The position numbers were made by a program, and so were the translations under genes. The notes under the pieces were generated by a model that was given only the letters and a program-made list of their open reading frames with translations, did not search any database and had not been told where the DNA came from. A DNA stretch of 64,000 bases, taken from Anoplolepis gracilipes. Lineage: Eukaryota; Arthropoda; Insecta; Hymenoptera; Formicidae. The stretch's first letter is position 1. The number at the start of each line of letters is the position of its first letter. The stretch is taken from contig NW_027328671.1 in NCBI RefSeq assembly GCF_047496725.1, positions 456,001 to 520,000 of the forward strand. Direction: 5' to 3'. Shown here piece by piece: positions 24,992-33,794 of the stretch.

Positions 24992-25053
24992 AAAAAAAGA
25001 GGCAATCCGTAAGTAATGTATATTAAGTTAATTATTAATTAAAAGAGAAAGAG

Positions 25054-25110
<57 letters not shown>

Positions 25111-25112
<2 letters not shown>

Positions 25113-26547
25113 AATAATCCATTATAAATAATAAAACTGTTATGCGCTGAGGTAAAACAGAATGCAATATTGTAATTATAACTGCCTGATTAATTTTCTC
25201 TTAATTATAAACTAAAGTGCATTCAGTTGATTTCGTCACAAAATATATATACTCAAGATCTATCGTTCTTGAACTTTTTACAGGGATATATAAAAACACT
25301 CCAAATGCATATATACATATACAAGTATAGATAAAGTAATTTTGGTATCTGATGTTCTCTTATGTTATTCTTAAGTTCATTCTTCTTATTTCTACCACGA
25401 GGGCGGAGAGAAGCACCTTTTTTCTTTCCTTTATATACCATAAGGGATCGTTTCATCTAGATGATCAAATATATATTTGTTTACTTGTCATACATATAAG
25501 TGCGAAGAAGTCTAACTTGTGTAAATCAAATCAATCAACGTTCGTGAAAATTAAAAGATACCTACAATAATTTTTTCAAATGCTTTAAAATATTTAAAAA
25601 ATATCAAATATAAAAAATATTAGCTTTAAAATATTTGAAATTCTAATATGTGTGATTTAACTTTTATTCAATTAATAAATAACCTATGATTTTATTTTTA
25701 TTATATAACAGAAAAAACATAATTTTTAACTTTTATTTATTATATAATAAAGAAACTAAATGCAACAATGAATGAGTTATATATTTTTTGAATATATAGG
25801 CATGAGAGTATGAAATATAAATGTATATCCAATATATTACGAACATGTGTATATTTAGAGAATAAATCAATGGTTATCACATACGCATATATATATATAT
25901 ATATATACAATGCTGTGTAAATTCACCGAGTGCAAAAGGTTAAAAGAAATATAAAACTGTGTTGAATATTCTAACAACTTGAATTTGGATTAAATTTTTA
26001 ATTAATCAATTGTCAAGACGTTTCTTTTAATCACAATATTATATGCGCGTCTATTTTCCATATAAATTTTTGTATTACAAATATGGTACAGTTTACGATT
26101 GATCTGCCAACTCAGATTTTTGTCATACTCCTATTCAAAAGCATGTTCGAAGTCTTTGATCTCTATCTTATTGATCTCCTCGGCACTCTGTTATACCGAG
26201 TCGCGTATTTCTAACTACCTCGAGACATCGACGCTGAAAATCCTTCAGAAGATCGCTTGATTTTCTGAAGGAAAATGTATATCTCTGCTAATTTATCCGG
26301 TTACCAAAGCTATATGGTAATACGCAATATCAAGTCTGAAGGCAGGAAGAGAAGAGATTGTAAGAATGAATGTCCAATGAGGAAATTTATATTCAACTTG
26401 TTTCTTCGATATTATTTTTAATAGTACTACTCTGTAAAATATTTATCATAAAATATTTGATATGAAAGTTTTCTTTGAAAAACATGGTGTCAAATTGTTC
26501 ATTAATCAAAGATCAAATAGAGACGATTTTCAGTTAAAGGAGAGGTG
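25111..26547. other. Intergenic, left flank of the nested transposon
   Basis: AT-rich. (AT)n run near 25886-25908. Frames at 25253-25570 have no recognisable domains. No gene supported. Confidence 0.5.
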
Positions 26548-26697
26548 TCAATAAGGCCGTTTTTTGGCCCACGTCAGAATCGCTCTAAAGTGTGGTATTT
26601 TCTTCCTGCCGATGTAGCTCACAACCTCCTTGAACCATTTGCTGTCCGAGCAATTAGAGGCTGAGAATGGGCAACTTGAAATCTCAAAAATCAATGG
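26548..26697 (+). repeat. Left terminal inverted repeat of the outer DDE transposon
   Basis: Pairs with 49488-49637 over 150 bp, from TCAATAAGGCCG to CAAAAATCAATGG. Only scattered substitutions are visible (for example AAATCTC versus AAATTTC). Confidence 0.88.
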
Positions 26698-26849
26698 AGT
26701 CTTTCACATGGTTGTAGTGCCGGTCTCATTTCAGTATGCTATTGTTGAGCTTTCATCACTATATTTTCTCAAAAACTACTAGAGTATGCGCTGCTTTAAA
26801 TACGAAAGAAAGCTCATCTGACCTTCATGCATTCAAGATAGAATCAAGC

Positions 26850-26855
26850 CTGATA
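26850..26855. repeat. Polinton target-site duplication, left (CTGATA)
   Basis: CTGATA directly precedes the first base of the Polinton TIR and is repeated at 46663-46668 directly after its last base. Polinton/Maverick integrases produce 6-bp duplications, so length and position agree. Confidence 0.93.
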
Positions 26856-26889
26856 AGTAGGTATAATAAGAGAGTTCTAATCCAGGGAT

Positions 26890-27115
26890 CTGAGGGGGGG
26901 TGAGGTAAGCGGGGGGGACGAGGCGAGGTACCTCGGCCCCCCCCCGCACTGACGGGGGGAGGGGGGGAGTCCCCCTCAATCGCGGGGGGAAGGGGCAAAT
27001 GTCCCCCTTAGACTGAGGGGGAAGGGGGAGGTACCAAATGCCCACCCCCAGATTAAGGGGAGGGTGGTACCAAACATCCCCTGATTTAGAGGGGGAGAGG
27101 GGGGGGGCATACATA
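26890..27115. repeat. G-run-rich block in the Polinton TIR
   Basis: At least ten runs of four to nine G or C occur in about 220 bp, with GGTACC-centred palindromes and a recurring 'CCCCCTTAGACTGAGGGGG'-like symmetric motif. The mirror block is at 46405-46630. It could form quadruplexes or hairpins near the element ends; this is a prediction from composition only. Confidence 0.6.
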
Positions 27116-27254
27116 TGGTTCCGCACGTGGAGGAAGTGTCCTCTCCGAATGACTGCGGAGGTCTGACGATGAGAGAGAGGAATGTCAACTGTTATAGATA
27201 AAATAATCACCCCACTCTGTTTATTCATAATGTATATTTGCAATAAATAATTAC

Positions 27255-27510
27255 GTTCGCAACGCGGTAGAGGGAGACGGTGCGATAGACGTCCGCAACG
27301 TGGTAGAGGGAGACGGTGCGATAGACGTCCGCAACGTGGTAGAGGGAGAAGGTGCTATAGGCGTTCGCAACGCGGTAGAGGGAGAAGGTGCTATAGACGT
27401 TCGCAACGCGGTAGAGGGAGACGGTGCGATAGACGTCCGCAACGTGGTAGAGGGAGACGGTGCGATAGACGTTCGCAACGTGGTAGAGGGAGACGGTGCT
27501 ATAGGCGTTC
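27255..27510 (+). repeat. 36-bp minisatellite in left TIR (7 units)
   Basis: Seven units of the type GCAACGTGGTAGAGGGAGA...GACGTC at 36-bp spacing (first GCAACG near 27259, last near 27475). Because 36 is a multiple of three, both strands stay open, which produces spurious repetitive peptides. The right TIR has eight units. Confidence 0.9.
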
Positions 27511-28185
27511 TATATAGCGTAGGACAAGGAGAGTATGACGTGGTGTGAGAAGGAAAGCGCTGTATGTGTATGACAAGGGAGTGCATGATGATAGGAAAAG
27601 GAGGGCATGATGGTAAGAAAAGGAGAGCATGATGGTAGGAAAAGGAGATATGGGTGCGAGAGAAAAGAATAGAGAGGAAGAAGGATAGCGTGTTATGGGG
27701 TGCGAGAGAAAGAATAGAGAGGAATGAGGATAGCGGAGGCGCGATAAGACGGAGGCTAAGGCGTACGCGAGAAAAAAGATAATTTTCGCATGTTAAGTTT
27801 TTTTTATAATATTATATGTTATCTTATTATCTAATTATATCTAATACAGAAGAAGAAGGATGGGATAGATGATGAAGGTGGATAAGTAATAAATATATAT
27901 ATATATATAAATTTAACATAAATTTTATTTAAAAAGTGTGTATGTGTATACATATAAAGTGTGTGTGTGTGTGCGTTTGTGCATGTATTAAAATTATTAT
28001 AATATAAAAAAGAATTAAAATTGTAATAGAAAATTGAAAAAATTAAAATATAAAAAAGAATTAAAATTATAGTAGAAAATTTTAAAAAATTAAAATAATG
28101 ATCTAGGGTAGCAGCTCTGAAACAGAAAAAACATTTTTATTAGTACTTTAAAAATATTTTCTAAAATGATAAAAATTATAAATAC

Positions 28186-28716
28186 TCACAATCTATTCGG
28201 AGTCTCTCTCTCTCTCTCTCTCTCATCTGACGACCTGGAGTCCTCCTGCAGAGTTTCGGGGAGCCACGGTTCCTCTGTCTCCCACACCTCATACGGAAGC
28301 TCACCAAAGAGTTTCCGCAAACAAAGACGATCCTCGTTAAACTGAGGAGTCACCTCCTCGCGCCTCCGGTTCTCGGGAGTGTCACCCCAAAGATCGTCAC
28401 GCACCCATGCGTATAACTCTCTCTCGTGGCGCCGGAACATCCTTTTAATTTGTCTATCATAAATATTTACGAATCCCTTAATTTTTACATCAGCCTGTGA
28501 CTCGTACTGTAAAAAAAACTTTATTATTAGTACTATTAGTAACGCTATTAGTGCCAATATTATTTTTAAAAAATAAATACTTACGTTTTTAAATGCTACT
28601 ATATTTAGCACAACTCTTATTAATTCATGTGCGAGATCCCTCATCGTCCTTGCCAAATAACGCCAGTTTTGAGTAAAAATTATATCCACTAACGAACACA
28701 TCTCGTGGTGTGGCAT
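28186..28716 (-). CDS. Polinton protein of unknown function; 3' end lies in the TIR, contains an in-frame 78-bp intron
   Basis: The continuous frame gives 176 residues. A typical intron (GTAAGT...TTTTTTTTACAG, 28507-28584) occupies exactly 26 codons and encodes the only hydrophobic stretch. The spliced product is therefore a 150-residue soluble protein, and the apparent membrane helix is probably an artefact. The C-terminal half is charged and ends with an ER-dipeptide run encoded by a (GA)n tract. The last roughly 67 codons lie within the left TIR, so a 5'-less copy exists at 45098-45300 on the opposite strand. Upstream, an open stretch in another frame (about 28625-28850, with a VRTFIKTVLVCERLKCASFK segment) may be the true N-terminus after a frameshift. 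No family is recognised. Confidence 0.55.
   Translation of the reverse strand: MPHHEMCSLVDIIFTQNWRYLARTMRDLAHELIRVVLNIVAFKNVSIYFLKIILALIALLIVLIIKFFLQYESQADVKIKGFVNIYDRQIKRMFRRHERELYAWVRDDLWGDTPENRRREEVTPQFNEDRLCLRKLFGELPYEVWETEEPWLPETLQEDSRSSDERERERETPNRL
28507..28584 (-). other. Predicted 78-bp intron, in frame and stop-free
   Basis: Minus-strand GTAAGT donor at 28584, polypyrimidine run and ACAG acceptor ending at 28507. Length 78 is divisible by three and contains no stop, so splicing and retention both keep the reading frame. Confidence 0.72.
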
Positions 28717-28838
28717 CCTTAAAACTTGCGCACTTTAGTCGTTCACAGACTAACACAGTCTTGATGAAAGTTCTAACGGAGTTAGCCAACGTCTCGGGAA
28801 AGAAAAGTAGGGGATGTGTAGCAGCATCTAGGCTTAAA

Positions 28839-29180
28839 TTACACAGCAAGGTCGATAGACAAAAGATCCTTTGAGCCTTTTTCAGTTTTTTTCAACACAT
28901 GTGTGTATGCATTAAATGAGTTATGTACAAATCGCTTTCTTCTTTCTTCTAAAAAGGCTTTCCTTCTTATTCTTTTTACCAGTCGCAGCCTAATTTTTTT
29001 AAGATACCTCATTTCCGGAATATGTTTTAATCGCGTACGTTCTATATCGGTATTTTCATCAATTAAATCACATAAAAAATCTATTTCGTCACGGATCTTG
29101 AAAAACAGTTCTAACGATCTTGTATAAGTCTTTGGTAAACCAATTTCACGATTTTGTAAAAATTGCACTACAGAATTCAT
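28839..29180 (-). CDS. Small Polinton protein, tandem paralogue 1 (unknown function)
   Basis: 113 residues starting MNSVVQFLQNREIGLPKTY, rich in charged residues, with predicted long helices (LELFFKIRDEIDFL... and a basic KKIRLRLVKRIRRK segment). It is a close tandem duplicate of the gene at 29204-29494: the first roughly 45 residues and the FLEERRKRFVHNSF motif are shared, while the middle and C-terminus differ. The repeat period is 314 bp and includes some upstream DNA. No known family is recognised. Retention of two open copies suggests coding function. Confidence 0.6.
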   Translation of the reverse strand: MNSVVQFLQNREIGLPKTYTRSLELFFKIRDEIDFLCDLIDENTDIERTRLKHIPEMRYLKKIRLRLVKRIRRKAFLEERRKRFVHNSFNAYTHVLKKTEKGSKDLLSIDLAV

Positions 29181-29203
29181 AGCACTACCGAAGGCGTTGT
29201 AGT

Positions 29204-29494
29204 TTAATGTGTGTGTGTATCAAATGAGTTATGTACAAATCGCTTTCTTCTTTCTTCTAAAAAGTCTATCCTTCTTTCTTTTTTTATCTGTAACAGCCTC
29301 TCTTTTCGAAGATACTTTATTTCCGCAACAACAGGATCTTCAAATTGCATAAGTTCTATATCGGTATTTTCATTGACCACATCACATAAAAAATCTATAT
29401 CGTCACGGATCTCGAAAAACAGTTTTAACGATCTTGTATAAGTCTTTGGTAAACCAATTTCGCGATTTTGCAAAAATTGCACTACAGAATTCAT
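29204..29494 (-). CDS. Small Polinton protein, tandem paralogue 2 (unknown function)
   Basis: 96 residues, same N-terminal block and FLEERRKRFVHNSF motif as the neighbouring copy at 28839-29180, but with an acidic insertion (MQFEDPVVAEIKYL) and an earlier stop (after DTHTH) where a short GT/CA repeat begins. It is likely first in a minus-strand cluster reading toward the left TIR. Function unknown. Confidence 0.58.
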   Translation of the reverse strand: MNSVVQFLQNREIGLPKTYTRSLKLFFEIRDDIDFLCDVVNENTDIELMQFEDPVVAEIKYLRKERLLQIKKERRIDFLEERRKRFVHNSFDTHTH

Positions 29495-29542
29495 GGCACT
29501 ATCGAAGACGTTGTAGTTTAGGCGATACTAAATTATTCAAAA

Positions 29543-29779
29543 GCTCGAGCACCGTGTGTGCGGCTGTCGTATGATGAAATCTAATCAAATGTATACAATG
29601 ATTGAAATATTCGGTTACAAATGTATACGCCAAAGCGTGAGATAAAAATTTTTGGCTAAATGATAACATAAACAGACCGTTGACGGTACGGATGTTTGCG
29701 CTAAAGAATAATGTGCCGCACAGTGGGTGGGCATTATCATGTATATTTGACTATAAATGTAAATAATAAATATAATCAG
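29543..29779 (+). repeat. Internal inverted repeat of the Polinton, left copy
   Basis: Matches 42951-43214 in inverted orientation, from CTCGAGCACCGTGTGTG through ATGATGAAATCTAATCAAATG to a GTGGGTGGGCATTATCATG segment that is itself derived from the polymerase gene (42099-42156). The copies are separated by 13 kb. It may mark an older inversion or an earlier, shorter set of element ends. Confidence 0.78.
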
Positions 29780-30040
29780 GCGTTCTATAGTACGATGTGG
29801 TGTATGTGTAGGACAAGGAGAGCACGATGGTAGGAAAAGGAGATATGGGTGCGAGAGAAAAGAATAGCGTGCATGGTGAGAGAAAGAATAGAGAGGAAGG
29901 AGAGCGCGCATGGTGAGAAAAGGACAGCGCTATAGACGTAGGACAAGGAGAGTATGATGTGTAAGGAAAGGAGAGAGCATGATGGTAAGGAAAGAAGGTG
30001 ACAAGTAAAAGAAATATATAAATGTATAAAAATTCCAAAT
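29780..30040. repeat. Purine-rich degenerate tandem repeat (GGACAAGGAGAGCATGATGG type)
   Basis: Repeats of phrases such as GGACAAGGAGAGCA, GATGGTAGGAAAAGGAG and GGTGCGAGAGAAAAGAATAG. The same phrases fill 27520-27770 in the TIR and 33060-33196 near the (GA)n tract. The peptides translated from it have no function. Confidence 0.7.
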
Positions 30041-30103
30041 TTATTTAAAATTAAAAAAAATTTAATTACAGAATATAGAAAATAATACTTGAACTATAGT
30101 TTT

Positions 30104-30625
30104 TTAATGTAAATATGGGTTGATTGAACCTTCATGATGATGATTCGACCACCAATTGAATATTTTAAATACATTTTGTAAAGCGCAATTTCGTACATGT
30201 CTATCGCAACGCAGAGTAGCATCTAATTTATCTAAAGCTGGAACGTCGTCATAGTCGTTATCCAATGTCTCGATAATAAGACCGATTCTCGCATCGTCTT
30301 CCAGTAAATTTGCCAACCATTCTCGTTTTTCATGTCCTTTGACATACACTCGAGAAGATGTATCTTTCAACGTCACAGCCTCAGTGATTAAACGTTTAGC
30401 CATGTAGTATGGAACGTTTCCATCTTCCCATTGCAGATTGTGATGTTTTCCAACCAACCATGCAACCTGAGATCTCTCAGACCTTGTGAGCAAACGAAAT
30501 GGTGCAAGACTCGTAAAAATATAATGAGAGAGTACAGATCCCTTCGTCAAAATCGCAACTTCTTTCACGATAAATTTTTTATCGATAATAAATCCTTGAA
30601 GATCCACAAACGTTGGCACAACCAT
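30104..30625 (-). CDS. Polinton-associated protein, possibly RNase H-fold/exonuclease-like
   Basis: 173 residues starting MVVPTFVDLQGF. The opening FVDLQGFIIDKKFIVKEVAI resembles the first strand motif of DnaQ/RNase H-fold nucleases (D-x-E/Q followed by a beta hairpin). Later features are a W-x-D-G-N-V-P-Y segment and a Cys/His-containing R-C-D-R-H-V-R-N-C-A-L-Q-N motif. Similar proteins are common in arthropod genomes, where I associate them with Polinton copies. The catalytic assignment is inference; the second acidic residue is replaced by Gln here. It sits just downstream of the capsid genes on the same strand. Confidence 0.6.
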   Translation of the reverse strand: MVVPTFVDLQGFIIDKKFIVKEVAILTKGSVLSHYIFTSLAPFRLLTRSERSQVAWLVGKHHNLQWEDGNVPYYMAKRLITEAVTLKDTSSRVYVKGHEKREWLANLLEDDARIGLIIETLDNDYDDVPALDKLDATLRCDRHVRNCALQNVFKIFNWWSNHHHEGSINPYLH

Positions 30626-30639
30626 AATGAAGAGATATT

Positions 30640-30700
30640 AGCGAGAACTACGACGACGAACGACTGACGACTACGACGACGAACGACTGACGTTAATCAT
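30640..30700. repeat. Short ACGACGACGAACGACTG tandem repeat
   Basis: Two copies of a roughly 23-bp unit lie upstream of the start at 30625 and downstream of the capsid gene stop. It could be part of the leader of the 30104-30625 gene. Confidence 0.6.
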
Positions 30701-30817
30701 CGAGTATCGCAAGTTTTTATGTTATATGATCCGGTATGCGATTCTCCAATTTCGTTTACAGAAGAATCGAACGTTGGTTGGTTGGCTGATAAGACGAGCG
30801 TTCCTGCCAGTGTTGAT

Positions 30818-32017
30818 TCATGAAATTTTACGTACTACGTTCGTTAGAGGATTGTATTCGACAACGCGATCATGCAAAATGAGACAATAAGCGGTAGTGT
30901 TTGCCGGCACATTTTCTTTACAATCAAATTCTATTCTTACGTCTACGGTAGCATTTTTCACCGATTCGTTTTGTCGAGAACAATCGATGATTACAAACGG
31001 ACCGTAAAGTAGAAACAGTGAGACGGTGAGGCTCGGTTCGAGGTACTCGTATCCGTAATAGTTTTTGTAGAAACGCGCGTACGTGTCGTGTAGAATCGAC
31101 CATCTGTTTTTATCGAAATCCAGATTCATATCGTCGTACGGATAACATTCCGAGTTCAGATAAAGTTTCACGTTTGTTAATTTGCAGTCGTCGAATTTAC
31201 TCATATCCTCGAGCATAACATTCTTCCGACCTGTCTGCAGAGCAAAGATAACGTATCGTGGTTTCTCCAGCTGAGTCGCGGTCTTAATGGCCCACGAATG
31301 CTTGGTTGTACGCTGCAACAGCGGAAACTCGTACAGATCCCACGAGCGAAAACCCATGCTGAGGTAGCGTCCGCTTTCCAGAGCGCGCAGCATAGACAAC
31401 TTCTTAATTTCACTCAACAGCACATGTGGCATTCGCCATTGTATCTTGAATATGTTGATCACAGGCTCCACCACCGAAGCTCCAACCAGACAATTGTTGT
31501 CATTGCGCGATCGTATTAAGATCAACTCGTGACGAGCGTTAATTACTATGCGTCTGTAATCCTCGCAAAATCCCAATAACATGTAGAGCGGTACGCAAAA
31601 ATTAAAATGTCCATTTACAGTAGTTGGATCACTCCAGCCAGCATTTCTCATAATCACGCTTTTATCGGATGATATTGTTACATAGTTTTTGAGCATACTC
31701 ATTATTCCCACGTTTCTGTTGCGATCAATCTCCACGCCATTGAGTTCGTATCGAATCTCGTCAAACATGAATGCTACGCAATTATTTTGCAGTACCACAT
31801 TAGATCCGTCAGTTGGATTGTTTATCTTCAATTCTCCCTCGATGTATAAGAAACTCTCGTACGGTAATGTATACAGATCCTGTTGTTGTATGGGTATTCT
31901 TATCTCGTCACTGTGTCCGAACGTTGTGTTGGCGAATGGGTTGTATGCGTGAGTCTCAATCTTGACGATGCGATCGTCAAAGATCGGTTCGTCCGCGATG
32001 TTGAGAATGTCAGTCAT
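30818..32017 (-). CDS. Polinton major capsid protein (double jelly-roll)
   Basis: 399 residues, starting MTDILNIADEPIFDDRIVKIETHAYNP. The Polinton major capsid protein is a double jelly-roll related to adenovirus- and virophage-type capsids and forms the icosahedral shell. In this protein the alternating hydrophobic beta-rich segments (LYTLPYESFLYIEGEL, IRYELNGVEIDRNRNVG, HFNFCVPLYMLLGFCEDYRR) match those seen in arthropod and nematode Polinton capsid proteins (the F54H12.2-type group). It lies directly downstream of the minor capsid gene on the same strand, as expected. ATG at 32017, no disruption. Fold assignment comes from recognised family features, not structure prediction. Confidence 0.82.
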   Translation of the reverse strand: MTDILNIADEPIFDDRIVKIETHAYNPFANTTFGHSDEIRIPIQQQDLYTLPYESFLYIEGELKINNPTDGSNVVLQNNCVAFMFDEIRYELNGVEIDRNRNVGIMSMLKNYVTISSDKSVIMRNAGWSDPTTVNGHFNFCVPLYMLLGFCEDYRRIVINARHELILIRSRNDNNCLVGASVVEPVINIFKIQWRMPHVLLSEIKKLSMLRALESGRYLSMGFRSWDLYEFPLLQRTTKHSWAIKTATQLEKPRYVIFALQTGRKNVMLEDMSKFDDCKLTNVKLYLNSECYPYDDMNLDFDKNRWSILHDTYARFYKNYYGYEYLEPSLTVSLFLLYGPFVIIDCSRQNESVKNATVDVRIEFDCKENVPANTTAYCLILHDRVVEYNPLTNVVRKIS

Positions 32018-32020
32018 CGT

Positions 32021-32204
32021 TCAAATGTTTCGCACCGCGAATCCCAAAGATTGTAAAAACGCAACGTTTGATGCGTTCAATTTCTTTTTCTTAGCGCAAG
32101 ATTGCGTATTAGCAAATCTCTGATGTTGTTGTTGTTGTTGTCGTCACGGGCGTCGTAAAAATTGTGTTGTCTCTCACGTCTTTCGATCCGTTCAGCACGA
32201 GCAT
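32021..32204 (-). pseudogene. Small basic protein between the capsid genes, split between two frames
   Basis: Between the minor capsid stop (32211) and the major capsid start (32017), one frame reads ACDARAERIERRERQ...RDLLIRNLALRKRN then stops. A second overlapping frame reads CAKKKKLNASNVAFLQSLGF and stops at 32021-32023, four bases before the capsid ATG. The two join naturally at an A-rich run (AAGAAAAAGAAA, about 32081-32093). This suggests a short basic gene with a one-base indel, or slippage. Neither frame has its own ATG. It is comparable in size and charge to small core or cement proteins of related viruses, but no homology is claimed. Confidence 0.4.
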
Positions 32205-32210
32205 CACACG

Positions 32211-32966
32211 CTAATTTTGTCGCCGTCGTACATGCACTCTAATGGTGATCTCTTCTCCTCGAAAATCGAGTAATCGTCCTTCCTGATCGACAACGCGTAA
32301 CGTTAAATCCGTAATGCTCCGTACGATGATCGGTAGGTAAATGATGTGCGCCGGTGTTTCCGATATCTTATATCCTGGTGGTACCCTCGGTGAAAATTCA
32401 TGTATCGTATGAACGAGTTTACCGTTGTTGTACGCACCCGCGGTGACATTACATTCGACGCGGATAATGTTCACGTTGATAATGTTAATCGGCACGTCCG
32501 ACTCATACCATTTTCGCGGCTGCAGTATACGGTTCGAGAATCCTAGCAGCGATCCAATGTTGTTAGGCTTGCTAAAATTTATTCTGTAGGCGCATTTGAT
32601 CTCGCTCCGCATCGTATTGTAATTAGCGCGGAGCACTATCGGCCATTCTCCAGCCTCGAAGTCATCGTCGTCAGTTTGTTTTTTATCACCATCACGAACT
32701 GCGTGTTGCGAACGTTTTCGTGAAATTGTTTTTTTCAAAAATTCATGTATCGCTTGCAGCTCGTACGATCCCTCGGGAATCGTAATTTCCGCATCGTCTT
32801 TGCCAAAGTAAAATTTATTATTCGAGGAATTCACGTTCGATATCGTGTGATAACTCTCAAAATCCGCTAGACCGAGTTCGTATTCACCATCGCTTAAATC
32901 TACGGTGGGCGAGTAATTTGCCGCGAGAACGCTGCTCTTCCCAGTCAGCGTGAATGTCATAGACAT
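32211..32966 (-). CDS. Polinton minor capsid (penton) protein, single jelly-roll
   Basis: 251 residues from the first ATG at 32966 (an upstream non-ATG extension is not used). It opens MSMTFTLTGKSS and has the pattern of Polinton penton proteins: the N-terminal beta strands FTLTGKSSVLAANYSP...YELGLADFESYHTI with NVNSSNNKFYF, an EITIPEGSYEL loop, and C-terminal strands ending EEITIRVHVRRRQ. In the virion it would occupy the five-fold vertices beside the double jelly-roll protein encoded just downstream. A 20-residue acidic/basic insert (about 85-105) separates two strands. No disruption is visible. Confidence 0.82.
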   Translation of the reverse strand: MSMTFTLTGKSSVLAANYSPTVDLSDGEYELGLADFESYHTISNVNSSNNKFYFGKDDAEITIPEGSYELQAIHEFLKKTISRKRSQHAVRDGDKKQTDDDDFEAGEWPIVLRANYNTMRSEIKCAYRINFSKPNNIGSLLGFSNRILQPRKWYESDVPINIINVNIIRVECNVTAGAYNNGKLVHTIHEFSPRVPPGYKISETPAHIIYLPIIVRSITDLTLRVVDQEGRLLDFRGEEITIRVHVRRRQN

Positions 32967-33059
32967 GTTGACCAAACTGTTTAACGAATACTAAATTAAA
33001 TAGCGGAATGTATGTCTTTAAATTCGCGTGCATCGACCGCTCGGAAAAATTGCGAGCAC

Positions 33060-33583
<524 letters not shown>

Positions 33584-33692
33584 AGGCTGCAGTAAAAGAA
33601 ATATAAACGTAACTTATTAAGATATTAAAAGTATTCTTGACACATTTCCAATAAACTATACATTTTCGATTAAAAAATATATCAATGTAACA

Positions 33693-33725
<33 letters not shown>

Positions 33726-33794
33726 ATATACAGGAAGAAGGATAGGATTTTATAAAGAAGATACATAGCGATATATATGTTTAATATATATTTT
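33584..33794. other. Non-coding spacer with (ATT)n run
   Basis: AT-rich with an (ATT)n tract near 33692-33722. It holds no gene and lies just downstream of the protease gene stop. Confidence 0.7.

Larger units (their letters stand above)
22073..25110 (+). repeat. Tandem array of about 940-bp units (three units plus partial)
   Basis: The phrase AACAGTCCAACATACAG recurs at 22073, 23030, 23965 and 24902, giving periods of 957, 935 and 937 bp. Each unit contains, in order, the end of a Penelope-type RT fragment, a (GA)n tract, a GC-richer block, three small exon-like segments with GT/AG boundaries, and the RT fragment start. Units differ at only a few positions, so the amplification is recent. 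The first and last copies share variants (CCTCCTGCAC, GAGGCAATCC) that differ from the inner copies. The array ends in a long (GA)n run near 25055-25110. Confidence 0.9.
26856..28387 (+). repeat. Polinton left terminal inverted repeat (1,532 bp)
   Basis: Pairs with 45098-46662. From the outer end it contains G/C-run-rich sequence (26895-27115), a 36-bp minisatellite, a purine-rich stretch, AT-rich sequence, and the last roughly 200 bp of the coding region of the gene at 28186-28716. Similarity stops abruptly at GTCACCC (28387). Confidence 0.94.

Noticed and set aside
22073..25110. CRISPR-like array
   Set aside because: Repeats are 940 bp and contain coding fragments; this is a eukaryotic tandem duplication.
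27251..27586. Repetitive Ser/Pro/Thr protein on the minus strand and Val/Glu/Gly protein on the plus strand (also at 45900-46271)
   Set aside because: The 36-bp minisatellite keeps frames open on both strands; no other coding evidence.
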